Assembly: GCA_934702165.1 (NCBI GenBank)
Contig: CAKUYG010000007.1
Coordinates: forward strand, 1-30,771
Source of the DNA: an uncultured Bacteroidales bacterium
Lineage (GTDB): Bacteria > Bacteroidota > Bacteroidia > Bacteroidales > UBA932
Direction: 5' to 3'
Length of the DNA stretch: 30,771 nt
The position numbers and the translations under genes were made by a program. The notes beneath the pieces were generated by a model. It did no database searches. It had not been told where the DNA came from and was given only the letters and a program-made list of their open reading frames with translations. Positions 6,696 through 14,772 of this stretch are shown here, in pieces; positions within the stretch are counted from its first letter, which is position 1, and each line of letters opens with the position of its first letter.

Positions 6696-8221
6696 TATAC
6701 GTAAGCTCCCATTTTCAGGATGTTGGCCTCACCTTCGGTGAGATACCTCCATTCGCCTTTCTTCAGGCCTTTCTTGGTGAGCCCTGCGAAGTATACGCGG
6801 TCGAGGGCTTTCACGGTGTAGCCGAGTGACTCGAATATGCGTCGTACGACCCTGTTCTTGCCTGAGTGGATCTCGATGCCGAGCTTACGCTTGTCGTTAG
6901 GGTCAATGTATTCGAGCTCGTCGGCCTTGACTTCGCCGTCCGAAAGGGTGACCCCGCTGAGGATCTTGTCATAGTCTTCCTGGGCAAGCTCCCTGTCGAG
7001 GGCGACCTGGTAGATCTTTTTCTTGTCGTAGGCAGGGTGGGTGAGCCTTTCGGCGATCTCCCCGTCGTTGGTGAGGAGGAGGACACCAGTGGTGTTCTTG
7101 TCCAGACGCCCTACAGGGTATACGCGGGCAGAGCAGCCCTTGATCAGGTCGATTACGGTCTTCTCTGCATGAGGGTCGCTGGCGGTGGTCACGAAGCCCT
7201 TAGGCTTGTTCATGATGATGTACACCTTCTCCTCGCCCTTGAGCCTCTCGCCGTTGAAGCGGATGTCGTCTGTCTGGATGTTGACTTTGGTGCCGAGTTC
7301 GGTGACCACTTCACCGTTGACTGTCACGACTCCCGCCTGTATGAGGGTGTCCGCCTCACGCCGTGAGCATACGCCGGAATTGGCGATGAACTTGTTGAGG
7401 CGTACGATATCCTTTACCGGAGAATCGAATGCTTCTGTGGCTTCGTTGCCGTTGACTATAGGCCGACGCTCCAGCATCCTGTTGATTCCCTCGCTTGTCT
7501 CCTTGTTGAAATGTGATACCGGCTTCGGCCCTTTCTTGCCGCCTTTCTTGGCTCCGAAAGGCTTCTTGCCGAAGCGGTCTGGCCCGCCGAAAGACGGCCT
7601 GCTTCCGGCCGGACGCGGTCTGCGGTCTCCGCCGAAAGACGGTCTTCCTCCTTCCTGGCGATTGTCACCGTATCCTCCGCGGTTCTCACCGAACTGGCGC
7701 GGTCTGCGGTCCCCGTATCCGCCACGGTTCTCGCCGTAGCTTCTTCTTTCTCCTGACGGGCGGTCCCCGTAGTTGCCACGGTTCTCACCGTATCCTCCGC
7801 GGTTCTCGCCATATTGGCGCGGCTTGCGGTCCCCGTATCCCCCTCTGTTCTCACCGAACTGACGTGGCCTGCGGTCTCCATAGCTGTCGCCGTAGCTTCT
7901 TCTTTCTCCTGACGTGCGGTCCCCGTAGTTGCCACGGTTCTCACCGTATCCTCCGCGGTTCTCGCCATACTGGCGCGGCTTGCGGTCGCCATAGCTGCCG
8001 CGGCCCTCATAATGTCCGCCACGGTTCTCACCGTAGCTTCTGTTCTCTCCGAACTGGCGCGGTCTGCGCTCACCGTAACTGCGCTGAGCCTCGCCTGCGT
8101 TCTCGCTGTGCTGCTGCTCACCGAAATTGAATTCGACCTTCTCGAAATTGGAGCGGTCCTGATTCTGTGCAACTGCTTTCCTTGGTCTAAGTTTCCGGCC
8201 TTCCTTTGTAAACTGGTCCAT
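6695..8221 (-). CDS. RluB/RsuA-type pseudouridine synthase with RGG-like N-terminal repeats
   Basis: The C-terminal half (about residue 270 onward) is a standard RsuA/RluB enzyme, which converts uridine to pseudouridine in rRNA. An S4 RNA-binding domain begins at VRLNKFIANSGVCSRREAD, followed by PKGFVTT near 338. The catalytic aspartate near residue 373 lies in GRLDKNTTG. Residues of about 48-205 are a low-complexity tail of YGENRGGYGDR and RRPRQFGENR units, rich in G, R, Y and N. A Lys/Gly-rich linker then leads into the enzyme. Such tails occur in some Bacteroidetes RluB homologues and probably bind RNA. The preferred start is the ATG at 8221; a GTG at 8224 overlapping the upstream stop is the alternative. 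The exact rRNA target (23S as for RluB, or 16S as for RsuA) cannot be read from sequence. Confidence 0.92.
   Translation of the reverse strand: MDQFTKEGRKLRPRKAVAQNQDRSNFEKVEFNFGEQQHSENAGEAQRSYGERRPRQFGENRSYGENRGGHYEGRGSYGDRKPRQYGENRGGYGENRGNYGDRTSGERRSYGDSYGDRRPRQFGENRGGYGDRKPRQYGENRGGYGENRGNYGDRPSGERRSYGENRGGYGDRRPRQFGENRGGYGDNRQEGGRPSFGGDRRPRPAGSRPSFGGPDRFGKKPFGAKKGGKKGPKPVSHFNKETSEGINRMLERRPIVNGNEATEAFDSPVKDIVRLNKFIANSGVCSRREADTLIQAGVVTVNGEVVTELGTKVNIQTDDIRFNGERLKGEEKVYIIMNKPKGFVTTASDPHAEKTVIDLIKGCSARVYPVGRLDKNTTGVLLLTNDGEIAERLTHPAYDKKKIYQVALDRELAQEDYDKILSGVTLSDGEVKADELEYIDPNDKRKLGIEIHSGKNRVVRRIFESLGYTVKALDRVYFAGLTKKGLKKGEWRYLTEGEANILKMGAYV
7735..7987 (-). repeat. 97-bp in-frame duplication within the RGG-like tail
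   Basis: Bases 7735-7831 recur at 7891-7987 with two visible differences. The 156-base offset is a multiple of three, so the reading frame is kept. Shorter units of the same kind (ENRGGYG, PRQFGENR) fill the rest of about 7610-8080. This suggests growth by slippage or recombination, and copy number probably varies between strains. Confidence 0.85.
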
Positions 8222-8223
8222 CA

Positions 8224-9006
8224 CTACTTAAGATTAAAATAATAAGTTATTTTGCCCTCCTGCATCGCAGGCGCATCCGTGCTCATGTTGAAATGAGTCT
8301 GCATCGCTGCATTTCTTGCGGCTGCGTGGAGAGCTTTGTTCAAAACTGTGGTACCGTCGCCTCCCGGCACGGCTTTAACTACGTTGCCGTAGTTATCCAC
8401 CCATATATCTACAACGACTGTGCCGCTTTCCTGCACATTGTATGCCGGCCGCGGTATGTTCCCTACCGTGTTGCGGCCGCGAAGGTGCGCGTTCGGTTTG
8501 CCGTCTGTCCTCCCTTTTCCCGTGTTGCCGCCGCTCTGCCCGGCCTTGTATTTGTCCGAGCTCCTGTCTGCGGCGTGGTCAGCGGTGAGGGTCGTGTCTT
8601 TCTTTGCCATCCCGGGGAATGAGGCCCTCGGGTCGAGCTCCGGTTCCTTGGGGGTGTCCGGGGTGTCCGTAGGCACGTCTCCGAAGTCGTCCTGTTTTGT
8701 CTCCGGGGTAAGGTTCTTCCTGTCCGAGACCTGCGGGGACTCGCTTTTCTGAACGAGGTTCACAGGCTGTGTCCTGTCCGGCTCCTGCGATCTCGGGGCA
8801 GAGCCCTTGTATTCCTGTACCGGCACTTCCAGATCATCCGAGAAATCGATGAGCATCGTCTTCTCTTCAGGTGGCGGATAGATGTATTTCAGGCCTGTGA
8901 CTGAGACAAGCGTGAGCGCAGCCGCATGGACAACCACCGTCAGGCATACGCCTGTGAGGGTGGCGATGCGGCCATCACCTGGTCTGCTGTCTCTTTTGTC
9001 CTGCAT
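8224..9006 (-). CDS. TonB-like energy transducer protein
   Basis: This is a 260-residue protein with one N-terminal membrane helix (about 14-38). A long proline- and charge-rich periplasmic linker follows, then a C-terminal domain (about 180-260) with NIPRPAYN and GTVVVDIWVDNYGNV. This is the TonB C-terminal pattern of Bacteroidetes, where a beta strand would contact outer-membrane receptors. It lies directly after exbB and exbD, and its ATG shares a base with the exbD stop (TAATG). It would thus form the transducer arm of the ExbB-ExbD motor. A TolA-like role is possible, because Bacteroidetes TonB and TolA are hard to separate by sequence. Its stop codon TAG overlaps the alternative GTG start of the pseudouridine synthase gene. 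Confidence 0.85.
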   Translation of the reverse strand: MQDKRDSRPGDGRIATLTGVCLTVVVHAAALTLVSVTGLKYIYPPPEEKTMLIDFSDDLEVPVQEYKGSAPRSQEPDRTQPVNLVQKSESPQVSDRKNLTPETKQDDFGDVPTDTPDTPKEPELDPRASFPGMAKKDTTLTADHAADRSSDKYKAGQSGGNTGKGRTDGKPNAHLRGRNTVGNIPRPAYNVQESGTVVVDIWVDNYGNVVKAVPGGDGTTVLNKALHAAARNAAMQTHFNMSTDAPAMQEGKITYYFNLK

Positions 9007-9416
9007 TATTCCGCCTGGGTTGCCAATATCACTTTATAGTGGTTGCGCTTCGCTATGTTCATCACCTGCACTATTTCGCCTACGGGGACGCTTTCATCGG
9101 AGTATATGGCGAAGGTGGGGTCTTCTTCGTTCTGGAGTAGACCCACCAGCTCGTCCTCGACTTCCGTCAGGGGCACGGGGGTCTGGCTGCCGTTGACATG
9201 GAAAGTGTAGCGGTCGTCTCCCCAGTCCTTTATGGATACGCTCGCGGTGGCCTTTGCCCCTACCTGTCCGGTGCTCTTCGGGAGCAGAAGCTTGAGCGCG
9301 TTGGGGTTGACCAGCGTAGAGGTCACGAGGAAGAATATAAGCAGGAGGAACACGATGTCCGTCATGGAGGACATCGAGAAGTTCGGGTCCGCTTTTGTGA
9401 TTCTTCTGAGTGCCAT
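9006..9416 (-). CDS. exbD: ExbD/TolR family biopolymer transport protein
   Basis: This is a 136-residue inner-membrane protein with a single transmembrane helix at about 20-38. That helix begins with the conserved proton-carrying aspartate Asp20 in SMTDIVFLLLIFFLV. The remaining residues form the periplasmic domain. Together with ExbB it uses the proton gradient to drive TonB or TolA. Its ATG lies at the very end of the ExbB reading frame, and its stop overlaps the TonB-like start. Length is typical. ExbD and TolR are not separable with certainty here; the neighbouring TonB-like protein favours ExbD. Confidence 0.93.
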   Translation of the reverse strand: MALRRITKADPNFSMSSMTDIVFLLLIFFLVTSTLVNPNALKLLLPKSTGQVGAKATASVSIKDWGDDRYTFHVNGSQTPVPLTEVEDELVGLLQNEEDPTFAIYSDESVPVGEIVQVMNIAKRNHYKVILATQAE

Positions 9417-10114
9417 TACCTTGCCTCCCTGTTTGCGGCTGACGGATCCTCAAGGGCATCCATCAGCTGGATGGTGGCGTTCTCCATGTTGTACACCAGG
9501 CTTGACACCTTGGCGGAGAGGAAGTTGTATCCGAAGTAGGCCAGAATACCCACGATGAGTCCTCCGACTGTGGTGATCATGGCGGTGTAGATACCTCCCG
9601 AGAGCAGGGTGATGTCGATGTTGTTGCCGGCATTGGACATGTTGAAGAATGCCTGCACCATGCCGAGCACCGTGCCGAGGAATCCGATCATAGGCGCGCC
9701 TCCGGAGATGGTGGCGAGGTATGGCAGGCTTGCCTCAAGCTTGGCCACTTCCATGTTGCCGGTGTTCTCCACGGCTGACTGGATGTCTGCCATGGGCTTG
9801 CCGATGTGAGCGAGGCCGGTCTCTACCATCCTTGCCACGGGGGTGTCGTATTTGGTGCAGAGGGTCCTTGCGGATTTGATCTTGCCCTCATGGATGTAGT
9901 CACGGATGTCGTTCATGAAATCCTTGTCCAGTTTGCCCGCCTGGCGTATCTGCCACCATTTCTTTCCGAATATGTAGATCGCAATGATGGAGAGGGCGAG
10001 CAGCACCCACATGAGCGGACCGCCTTTGGCGGCCATCTCGATAAGAGAGTAAGACATCTCCTGCGGTGCAGGGACCGCTTCCGCGATGTCTGTCTGGAGC
10101 AAATTAAAAAGCAT
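9416..10114 (-). CDS. exbB: ExbB/TolQ/MotA family proton channel protein
   Basis: This is a 232-residue protein with three membrane segments at about 32-50, 146-165 and 180-205. A cytoplasmic domain lies between the first two. The third segment contains GGIYTAMITTVGGLIVGI, and the second contains ISGGAPMIGFLGTVLGM, both characteristic of the MotA/TolQ/ExbB family. It forms the pentameric scaffold around an ExbD dimer. It is the first gene of a six-gene operon running through to parC, with a -7 box just upstream at 10133-10140. Length is normal. Confidence 0.94.
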   Translation of the reverse strand: MLFNLLQTDIAEAVPAPQEMSYSLIEMAAKGGPLMWVLLALSIIAIYIFGKKWWQIRQAGKLDKDFMNDIRDYIHEGKIKSARTLCTKYDTPVARMVETGLAHIGKPMADIQSAVENTGNMEVAKLEASLPYLATISGGAPMIGFLGTVLGMVQAFFNMSNAGNNIDITLLSGGIYTAMITTVGGLIVGILAYFGYNFLSAKVSSLVYNMENATIQLMDALEDPSAANREAR

Positions 10115-10132
10115 ACGTATCTGAATTTAATA

Positions 10133-10140
10133 CAAATATA
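10133..10140 (-). promoter_or_regulatory. -7 box of the exbB-parC operon
   Basis: TATATTTG on the minus strand matches TAnnTTTG exactly and sits 18 bases upstream of the exbB ATG, in the only gap between truA and exbB. No good -33 TTTG is seen 19-21 bases upstream, so the promoter may be weak or activator-dependent. Confidence 0.5.
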
Positions 10141-10155
10141 AGCCAATTTTTCGGA

Positions 10156-10956
10156 TTAACGATGATAATCGATGCTTGACAGGAAGAGGGCGTGTCCGGG
10201 GGCGCTCTGTCCGGCGGATGATCTTCTGCTGCACTTCTCCCGGCACGGGTCGGGGTTGAGAATCAGCGAGGCGAAGTCCTGCACACTCCTTTTCCCCCGG
10301 CCGACTTCGAGCAGCGTGCCGACGATGGCCCTGACCATGTTGCGCAGGAAGCGGTCCGCGCTGATGCGGAACTGCCAATACATGCCATCGGCGCCCTTCT
10401 CTATCCCGAAGGCGGAGACGGTGGGGGTGTAGGGCCTCCAGAAGGCCTCTTTCACCGTGCAGATTGAGGTCTTAACGTCGGTCCCGCTCTTTTCGAAACA
10501 GCTGAAGTCGTGCGTGCCGACAAGGAGGGCGGCGGCGCTGTTCATCCTGTCGAAATCCACATCCGGAAAAGTGTACAGGCAGGAGAACCTCTCCACGAAA
10601 GGATCTTTGCAGCGGTGCAGAAAATAGGTGTATTCTCTCTTCGCGGCATCGAACCTGGCGTGGAATGCCCCGTCTTCGGGACTGATTGAGAGTACGGCTA
10701 TTCCGTCCGGCAGGATGGCATTCAATTTGCAGACCAGATGCCTTGCGTCAAGCCCCTGGGGAGCATCGAAGTGGGCTATGTATCCTGCCGCGTTCACCCC
10801 GGTATCCGTGCGCCCCGCGCCGGTGACGGCTGTCTCCTGCCGGAGCAGTGTCTTCAGTGCGGCTTCCAGTGCGCCCTGGACGCTAGGGTCGGATGGTTGG
10901 ATCTGCCAGCCGCAGAAGGCTTCGCCGCAATAGGAAAGCATGATGGAATAACGCAT
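10156..10956 (-). CDS. truA: tRNA pseudouridine(38-40) synthase TruA
   Basis: This is a 266-residue enzyme that isomerises uridines 38-40 in the anticodon arm of many tRNAs. The catalytic aspartate is Asp51 in GAGRTDTGVNA. The N-terminal strand YSIMLSYCGEAFCGWQ and the later FLRNMVRAIVGTLLEVGRG are family signatures. Length is usual. Its ATG lies 26 bases from the start of the divergent moxR gene. A -7 box ends eight bases upstream of the ATG, so the message would be almost leaderless. Confidence 0.95.
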   Translation of the reverse strand: MRYSIMLSYCGEAFCGWQIQPSDPSVQGALEAALKTLLRQETAVTGAGRTDTGVNAAGYIAHFDAPQGLDARHLVCKLNAILPDGIAVLSISPEDGAFHARFDAAKREYTYFLHRCKDPFVERFSCLYTFPDVDFDRMNSAAALLVGTHDFSCFEKSGTDVKTSICTVKEAFWRPYTPTVSAFGIEKGADGMYWQFRISADRFLRNMVRAIVGTLLEVGRGKRSVQDFASLILNPDPCREKCSRRSSAGQSAPGHALFLSSIDYHR

Positions 10957-10964
10957 AACGAGTG

Positions 10965-10972
10965 CAAAAATA
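10965..10972 (-). promoter_or_regulatory. -7 box of truA
   Basis: TATTTTTG on the minus strand matches TAnnTTTG and is separated from the truA ATG by eight bases. The predicted start of transcription is therefore within a few bases of the start codon. No strong -33 element is seen; that position falls in the start of the divergent moxR gene. Confidence 0.5.
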
Positions 10973-10982
10973 GATAAATAAT

Positions 10983-11975
10983 ATGGAAAGTGTGAATATC
11001 AGGGAGCTCAACGACCGCATCCAGAGGGAAAGCGGGTTCGTCGATATGCTTTCCCTGGAGATGGGCAAGGTGATAGTGGGGCAGAAGCATCTTGTGGAAA
11101 ATCTTCTTATCGCTCTGCTTGCTGACGGGCATATACTCCTCGAGGGCGTTCCGGGCCTTGCCAAGACACTGGCGATCAGTACGCTAGCAAAGGCTGTGGA
11201 TGCCAAGTTCAACCGTATTCAGTTCACTCCGGACCTGTTGCCTGCCGATGTGACCGGTACACTGATATATTCCCAGAAGGAAGAGGCTTTCGAGGTGCAC
11301 AAGGGCCCGATCTTCGCGAACTTCGTGCTCGCGGACGAGATCAACAGGGCTCCGGCCAAGGTGCAGGCCGCCCTGCTTGAGGCCATGCAGGAGCGTCAGG
11401 TCACCATCGGCGATCAGACTTATCCGCTTCCGGAGCCGTTCCTGGTGATGGCGACCCAGAACCCTATCGAGCAGGAGGGCACGTACCCTCTGCCGGAAGC
11501 GCAGGTGGACCGTTTCATGCTCAAGGTCGTGGTCGATTACCCTAGCCGCGACGAGGAGAGGCTCATCGTGAGGATGAACAACAGCGGGGAGTTTCCACAG
11601 CCTTCCAAGGTTGTCGGCCCGCAGGACATCATCCGTGCGAGGGAGGTAGTGCGGGAGGTGTATATGGACGAGAAGATAGAGAGATATATTGTGGACATCG
11701 TCTATGCCACGCGCCGTCCCGAGGATTACGGACTCAGCCAGCTCAAGGGGCTGATCTCCTACGGGGCTTCCCCGCGAGCCAGCATCAGCCTGTCCATGGC
11801 GTCCAAGGCTTATGCGTTCATCAAGAGACGCGGATATGTGATTCCGGAGGACGTGCGTGCCGTATGTCCTGAAGTGCTCCGCCACAGGATAGGGCTCACT
11901 TATGAGGCCGAGGCCGAAAATGTCGTGCCGGAGCAGATTATCGAGCAGATCATCAATGCCGTCATTGTCCCATAG
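10983..11975 (+). CDS. MoxR family AAA+ ATPase of the Bat operon
   Basis: This is a 330-residue MoxR-type AAA+ ATPase, a family thought to act as a chaperone that activates or assembles VWA-domain partners. Walker A is GVPGLAKT at 55-62, Walker B is VLADEINR at 115-122, and the sensor-1 region contains ATQNP near 157-161. The C-terminal lid domain covers about 240-330. It heads a run of seven genes on the same strand with overlapping or nearly overlapping ends. Next to it are a DUF58 protein and BatA/BatB, the usual MoxR partners. The last 20 bases overlap the DUF58 gene. Confidence 0.95.
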   Translation: MESVNIRELNDRIQRESGFVDMLSLEMGKVIVGQKHLVENLLIALLADGHILLEGVPGLAKTLAISTLAKAVDAKFNRIQFTPDLLPADVTGTLIYSQKEEAFEVHKGPIFANFVLADEINRAPAKVQAALLEAMQERQVTIGDQTYPLPEPFLVMATQNPIEQEGTYPLPEAQVDRFMLKVVVDYPSRDEERLIVRMNNSGEFPQPSKVVGPQDIIRAREVVREVYMDEKIERYIVDIVYATRRPEDYGLSQLKGLISYGASPRASISLSMASKAYAFIKRRGYVIPEDVRAVCPEVLRHRIGLTYEAEAENVVPEQIIEQIINAVIVP

Positions 11976-12855
11976 CACGACTTCGGACCTGCTCAGGAAG
12001 GTGCGGAAGATAGAGATCCGGACCAAGGCCCTGTCCCACCAGATTTTCGCGGGCGAATACCATTCGGCCTTCAAGGGCCGCGGCATGGCGTTCAGCGAAG
12101 TCCGTGAGTACCAGTGGGGGGACGATGTCCGCTCGATGGACTGGAATGTCACGGCCCGTCTGCGTGCTCCTTATGTCAAGGTGTTCGAGGAGGAGCGTGA
12201 GCTGACGGTCGTGCTGCTTGTGGATGTCAGCCGCTCCGGACTTTTCGGGACAGCTGTGCAGACCAAGCGCGACATGATAGCGGAGATCGCGGCGGTACTG
12301 ACGTACAGCGCACTCCTCAACAACGACAAGGTCGGGGTGCTGTTCTTCTCCGACAAGGTGGAGAAGTTCATCCCGCCGCGTAAAGGGCGCACCCATCTGC
12401 TCCGTGTGATACGGGAGATGCTCGAACTTCAGCCGTCTTCGGACGGGACGGACATCACCGGGGCGCTGCGCTATCTGACTAACGCGCTGAAGAAGAAGTG
12501 CACGGCTTTCCTGCTCAGCGACCTGCTGGATGTGGACGGGAACGCAGCGCCACGGTATGAGGAAGGGCTGAAAGTCGTGGCCGGAAGACACGACCTGAGT
12601 GTCATCAAGGTGCATGATCCGAGGGAACGGACGATCCCGGCCATGGGGCTTGTGCACATAAAGGACAGCGAGACCGGCAGGGCAGCCTGGGTCAACACGG
12701 ACAGCCGCAAGGTCCGGGAGGCCTATTCATCATGGTTCTCCTCCCTTGCGCAGAAGGAGAGCGCCCTGTTCAACAAATATGGTATTGACAATGTAGATAT
12801 CGCCACGGACTCCGACTATGTCAAGGGGCTCATGGCTTTGTTTTCACGCAGATGA
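11956..12855 (+). CDS. DUF58 (VWA-like) domain protein
   Basis: This is a 299-residue protein with the DUF58 signature (SEVREYQWGDD...DWN) at about 47-63. The VWA-like core follows, with a partial MIDAS motif DVSRS at 90-94. The family is nearly always encoded beside moxR and is presumed to be its client; the biochemical role is unknown. The start is taken as the ATG at 11956, which gives MPSLSHST and a 20-base overlap with moxR. A longer frame opening at 11902 would have an Arg/Ser-rich start that looks like a shadow of moxR. Its stop overlaps the next ATG as ATGA. No signal peptide or membrane helix is apparent, so it is probably cytoplasmic. Confidence 0.9.
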   Translation: MPSLSHSTTSDLLRKVRKIEIRTKALSHQIFAGEYHSAFKGRGMAFSEVREYQWGDDVRSMDWNVTARLRAPYVKVFEEERELTVVLLVDVSRSGLFGTAVQTKRDMIAEIAAVLTYSALLNNDKVGVLFFSDKVEKFIPPRKGRTHLLRVIREMLELQPSSDGTDITGALRYLTNALKKKCTAFLLSDLLDVDGNAAPRYEEGLKVVAGRHDLSVIKVHDPRERTIPAMGLVHIKDSETGRAAWVNTDSRKVREAYSSWFSSLAQKESALFNKYGIDNVDIATDSDYVKGLMALFSRR

Positions 12856-13799
12856 GGTTGTTGACTCTGATATTGGCCGCGATGCTGGATGTGGTGCCCT
12901 CCGGACAGGCTTATCTTAAGCCGTTGACTCCGAGGGACTCAGTCCTTGTCGCCGACCAGCTTGAATACGGGTTCCGGCTTGACTCCCTCAAGCCGGGGAC
13001 TTCGCTTGCCCTGCAGGATTTCAGCCGGGCATCGAACGATACGCTCACCCTGGTCCGCAATTGGAAGCTCGACACTTTGGGTAGGTCTTCTTCCGGGATG
13101 CAGGTTCAGGGAAGCATCATCATAGCTCCGTTTGAAGAGGGAGAATATACGCTCCCGCAGATCGCGGTGCAGCGCATTGACGCCGCAGGCAAGGTGGACA
13201 CACTTTTGTTTGAAGCCCCTTCTCTGGAGGTCATGGCAATGCCGGTGGACACCGCCTCGTTTGTACCGCATGATATAAAGGGGCAGATGGGGTATCCGCT
13301 GACTTTCAAAGAGATAGCCCCGTGGCTTGCCGCTTTCTGGCTTGTTGCCACCCTGGTGATCCTCGTGGTCAGCCTTATCAACATAAGGCGCAGGCGCTCC
13401 GCTCCGGAACCGGCTCACAGTGACGATCCGCCGCATATAGTGGCCCTGCGCCGCCTTGACAAGTTCAGGGGCAACGCTTTCTGGGCGCCGGAGAAGCAGA
13501 AGACTTTCTACTCCGGGATCACGGATGCCCTCAAGGACTATATAGAGGAGAGGTTCAGTGTGGATGCTCCGGAGATGACCACCTCCGAACTGTTCTGCGC
13601 ATTGAAAAAAGAGAAGGACATCACCCCTGAACTGTATTCGGAGCTGCAGCAGCTTTTCGAGAGGGCGGATTTCGTCAAGTTCGCCAAAATGACGGCGAGT
13701 GACGAGCAGAATGCCGCAGCGTTGCCTGTGGCCGTGCGTTTCGTCACATCGACATACCGTACGGAGCCGGAGGAGGGGCGCAAAGAGGATGTACTTTGA
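12852..13799 (+). CDS. Bat operon membrane protein with periplasmic N-terminal domain
   Basis: This 315-residue protein has a signal-like N-terminus (about 1-20), a periplasmic beta-rich domain (21-155), one membrane helix (about 157-178) and a cytoplasmic helical domain (about 190-310). This plan resembles a shortened BatD and the DUF4381-type proteins found in MoxR-VWA operons, but I recognise no precise family. ATGA overlap with the DUF58 gene and an 11-base overlap with batA show tight coupling. It is probably a membrane anchor or adaptor of the Bat complex. Confidence 0.8.
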   Translation: MRLLTLILAAMLDVVPSGQAYLKPLTPRDSVLVADQLEYGFRLDSLKPGTSLALQDFSRASNDTLTLVRNWKLDTLGRSSSGMQVQGSIIIAPFEEGEYTLPQIAVQRIDAAGKVDTLLFEAPSLEVMAMPVDTASFVPHDIKGQMGYPLTFKEIAPWLAAFWLVATLVILVVSLINIRRRRSAPEPAHSDDPPHIVALRRLDKFRGNAFWAPEKQKTFYSGITDALKDYIEERFSVDAPEMTTSELFCALKKEKDITPELYSELQQLFERADFVKFAKMTASDEQNAAALPVAVRFVTSTYRTEPEEGRKEDVL

Positions 13800-14772
13800 G
13801 TATCCTTATCTCCTTTGGCTGCTGGTCCTGCCGATTCTTCTCCTGGCCTGGTATCTGTACAAAGAGATCAAAGAGCGCAGACCTCATCTGAGGGTATCCT
13901 CGGCACAGCCGTGGATGAACGGCGGCCGCAGTGTGCTTTCGCTGGTCAGACATCTGCCTTTCGCTCTGAGGATTGCGGCCCTTTCGCTGATCATTGTGGC
14001 CATGGCGCGTCCGCGTTCTTCGACTGAAGTCGAGAAGCGGGACACGGAAGGGATCGACATAGTCCTCGCGATGGACGTGTCCACCAGCATGCTCGCACGG
14101 GACTTCACCCCCGACAGGCTTTCCGCGGCCAAGGACATAGCCATAGAGTTCATATCCCAGAGGCCCTCCGACAGGATGGGCATCGTGGTGTTTGCCGGAG
14201 AGAGCTATACTCAGTGCCCTCTGACCACGGACAGGGCAACCCTCATCAACCTGATGAAGGAAGTCCAGACGGACCTGATAGAGGACGGTACGGCCATCGG
14301 CAACGGACTTGCCACGGCTGTGGCAAGGATGATGGACTCCGATGCTCCGAGCCGTGTGGTGATACTGCTTACCGACGGTGTCAACAACAGGGGGGAAATC
14401 GCCCCGATGACTGCGGCCGAAATAGCCAAGACATACGGCATACGTGTCTATACGATAGGTGTCGGAGCCAACGGTACGGCCCCTTATCCGGTGATGACCC
14501 CGTGGGGAGTGGAGGTGCGCAACATGGAGGTTGAAATAGATGAAGATCTGCTCAAACAGGTCGCACAGGCTACGGGAGGCCGCTATTTCCGGGCCACCGA
14601 CAACACGAAGCTTGCCGAAATCTATTCCGAAATCAACAAGATGGAGACGGCGCGCACCACTGTGGACAGTTTCCCAGTCTACAAGGAACTTTTCGGAGGC
14701 TATGCCGTCGCAGCCCTTGTGTGCCTGATCCTTGAATTGCTTATAGGACTAATGTTGAGGAGGTTGCCGTAA
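13789..14772 (+). CDS. batA: BatA, von Willebrand factor A domain membrane protein
   Basis: This is a 327-residue protein with two N-terminal membrane helices (about 7-24 and 58-73), a VWA domain (about 88-290) and a C-terminal helix (about 302-322). The MIDAS metal site is intact: DVSTS at 96-100, the TT pair near 146-147 and TDG at 195-197. In Bacteroides fragilis, BatA belongs to the aerotolerance operon; its molecular function is still unclear. The start is taken at 13789, within the end of the previous gene. An in-frame start at 13699 would add 30 Arg-rich residues that look like a shadow. Its TAA stop shares a base with the batB ATG (TAATG). Confidence 0.93.
   Translation: MYFEYPYLLWLLVLPILLLAWYLYKEIKERRPHLRVSSAQPWMNGGRSVLSLVRHLPFALRIAALSLIIVAMARPRSSTEVEKRDTEGIDIVLAMDVSTSMLARDFTPDRLSAAKDIAIEFISQRPSDRMGIVVFAGESYTQCPLTTDRATLINLMKEVQTDLIEDGTAIGNGLATAVARMMDSDAPSRVVILLTDGVNNRGEIAPMTAAEIAKTYGIRVYTIGVGANGTAPYPVMTPWGVEVRNMEVEIDEDLLKQVAQATGGRYFRATDNTKLAEIYSEINKMETARTTVDSFPVYKELFGGYAVAALVCLILELLIGLMLRRLP

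Noticed and set aside
4728..6704. 658-codon open frame on the plus strand across parC and era
   Set aside because: It is antisense to two clearly conserved genes, crosses their boundary and has a Val/Asp/Leu-biased composition typical of a shadow of GC-rich coding DNA.
7450..8172. Tandem repeats considered as a CRISPR array or intergenic repeat
   Set aside because: The repeats are in frame inside a coding tail, have no unique spacers and translate to GENRGGYGDR-type units.
11184..12152. 322-codon minus-strand frame opposite moxR and the DUF58 gene
   Set aside because: It has no recognisable motif and an Arg/His/Leu-rich composition; the plus strand encodes well-known families here.
13699..13788. 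Upstream start for batA
   Set aside because: The added 30 residues are Arg-rich and overlap the coding end of the previous gene; BatA homologues start near MYFEYPYLL.
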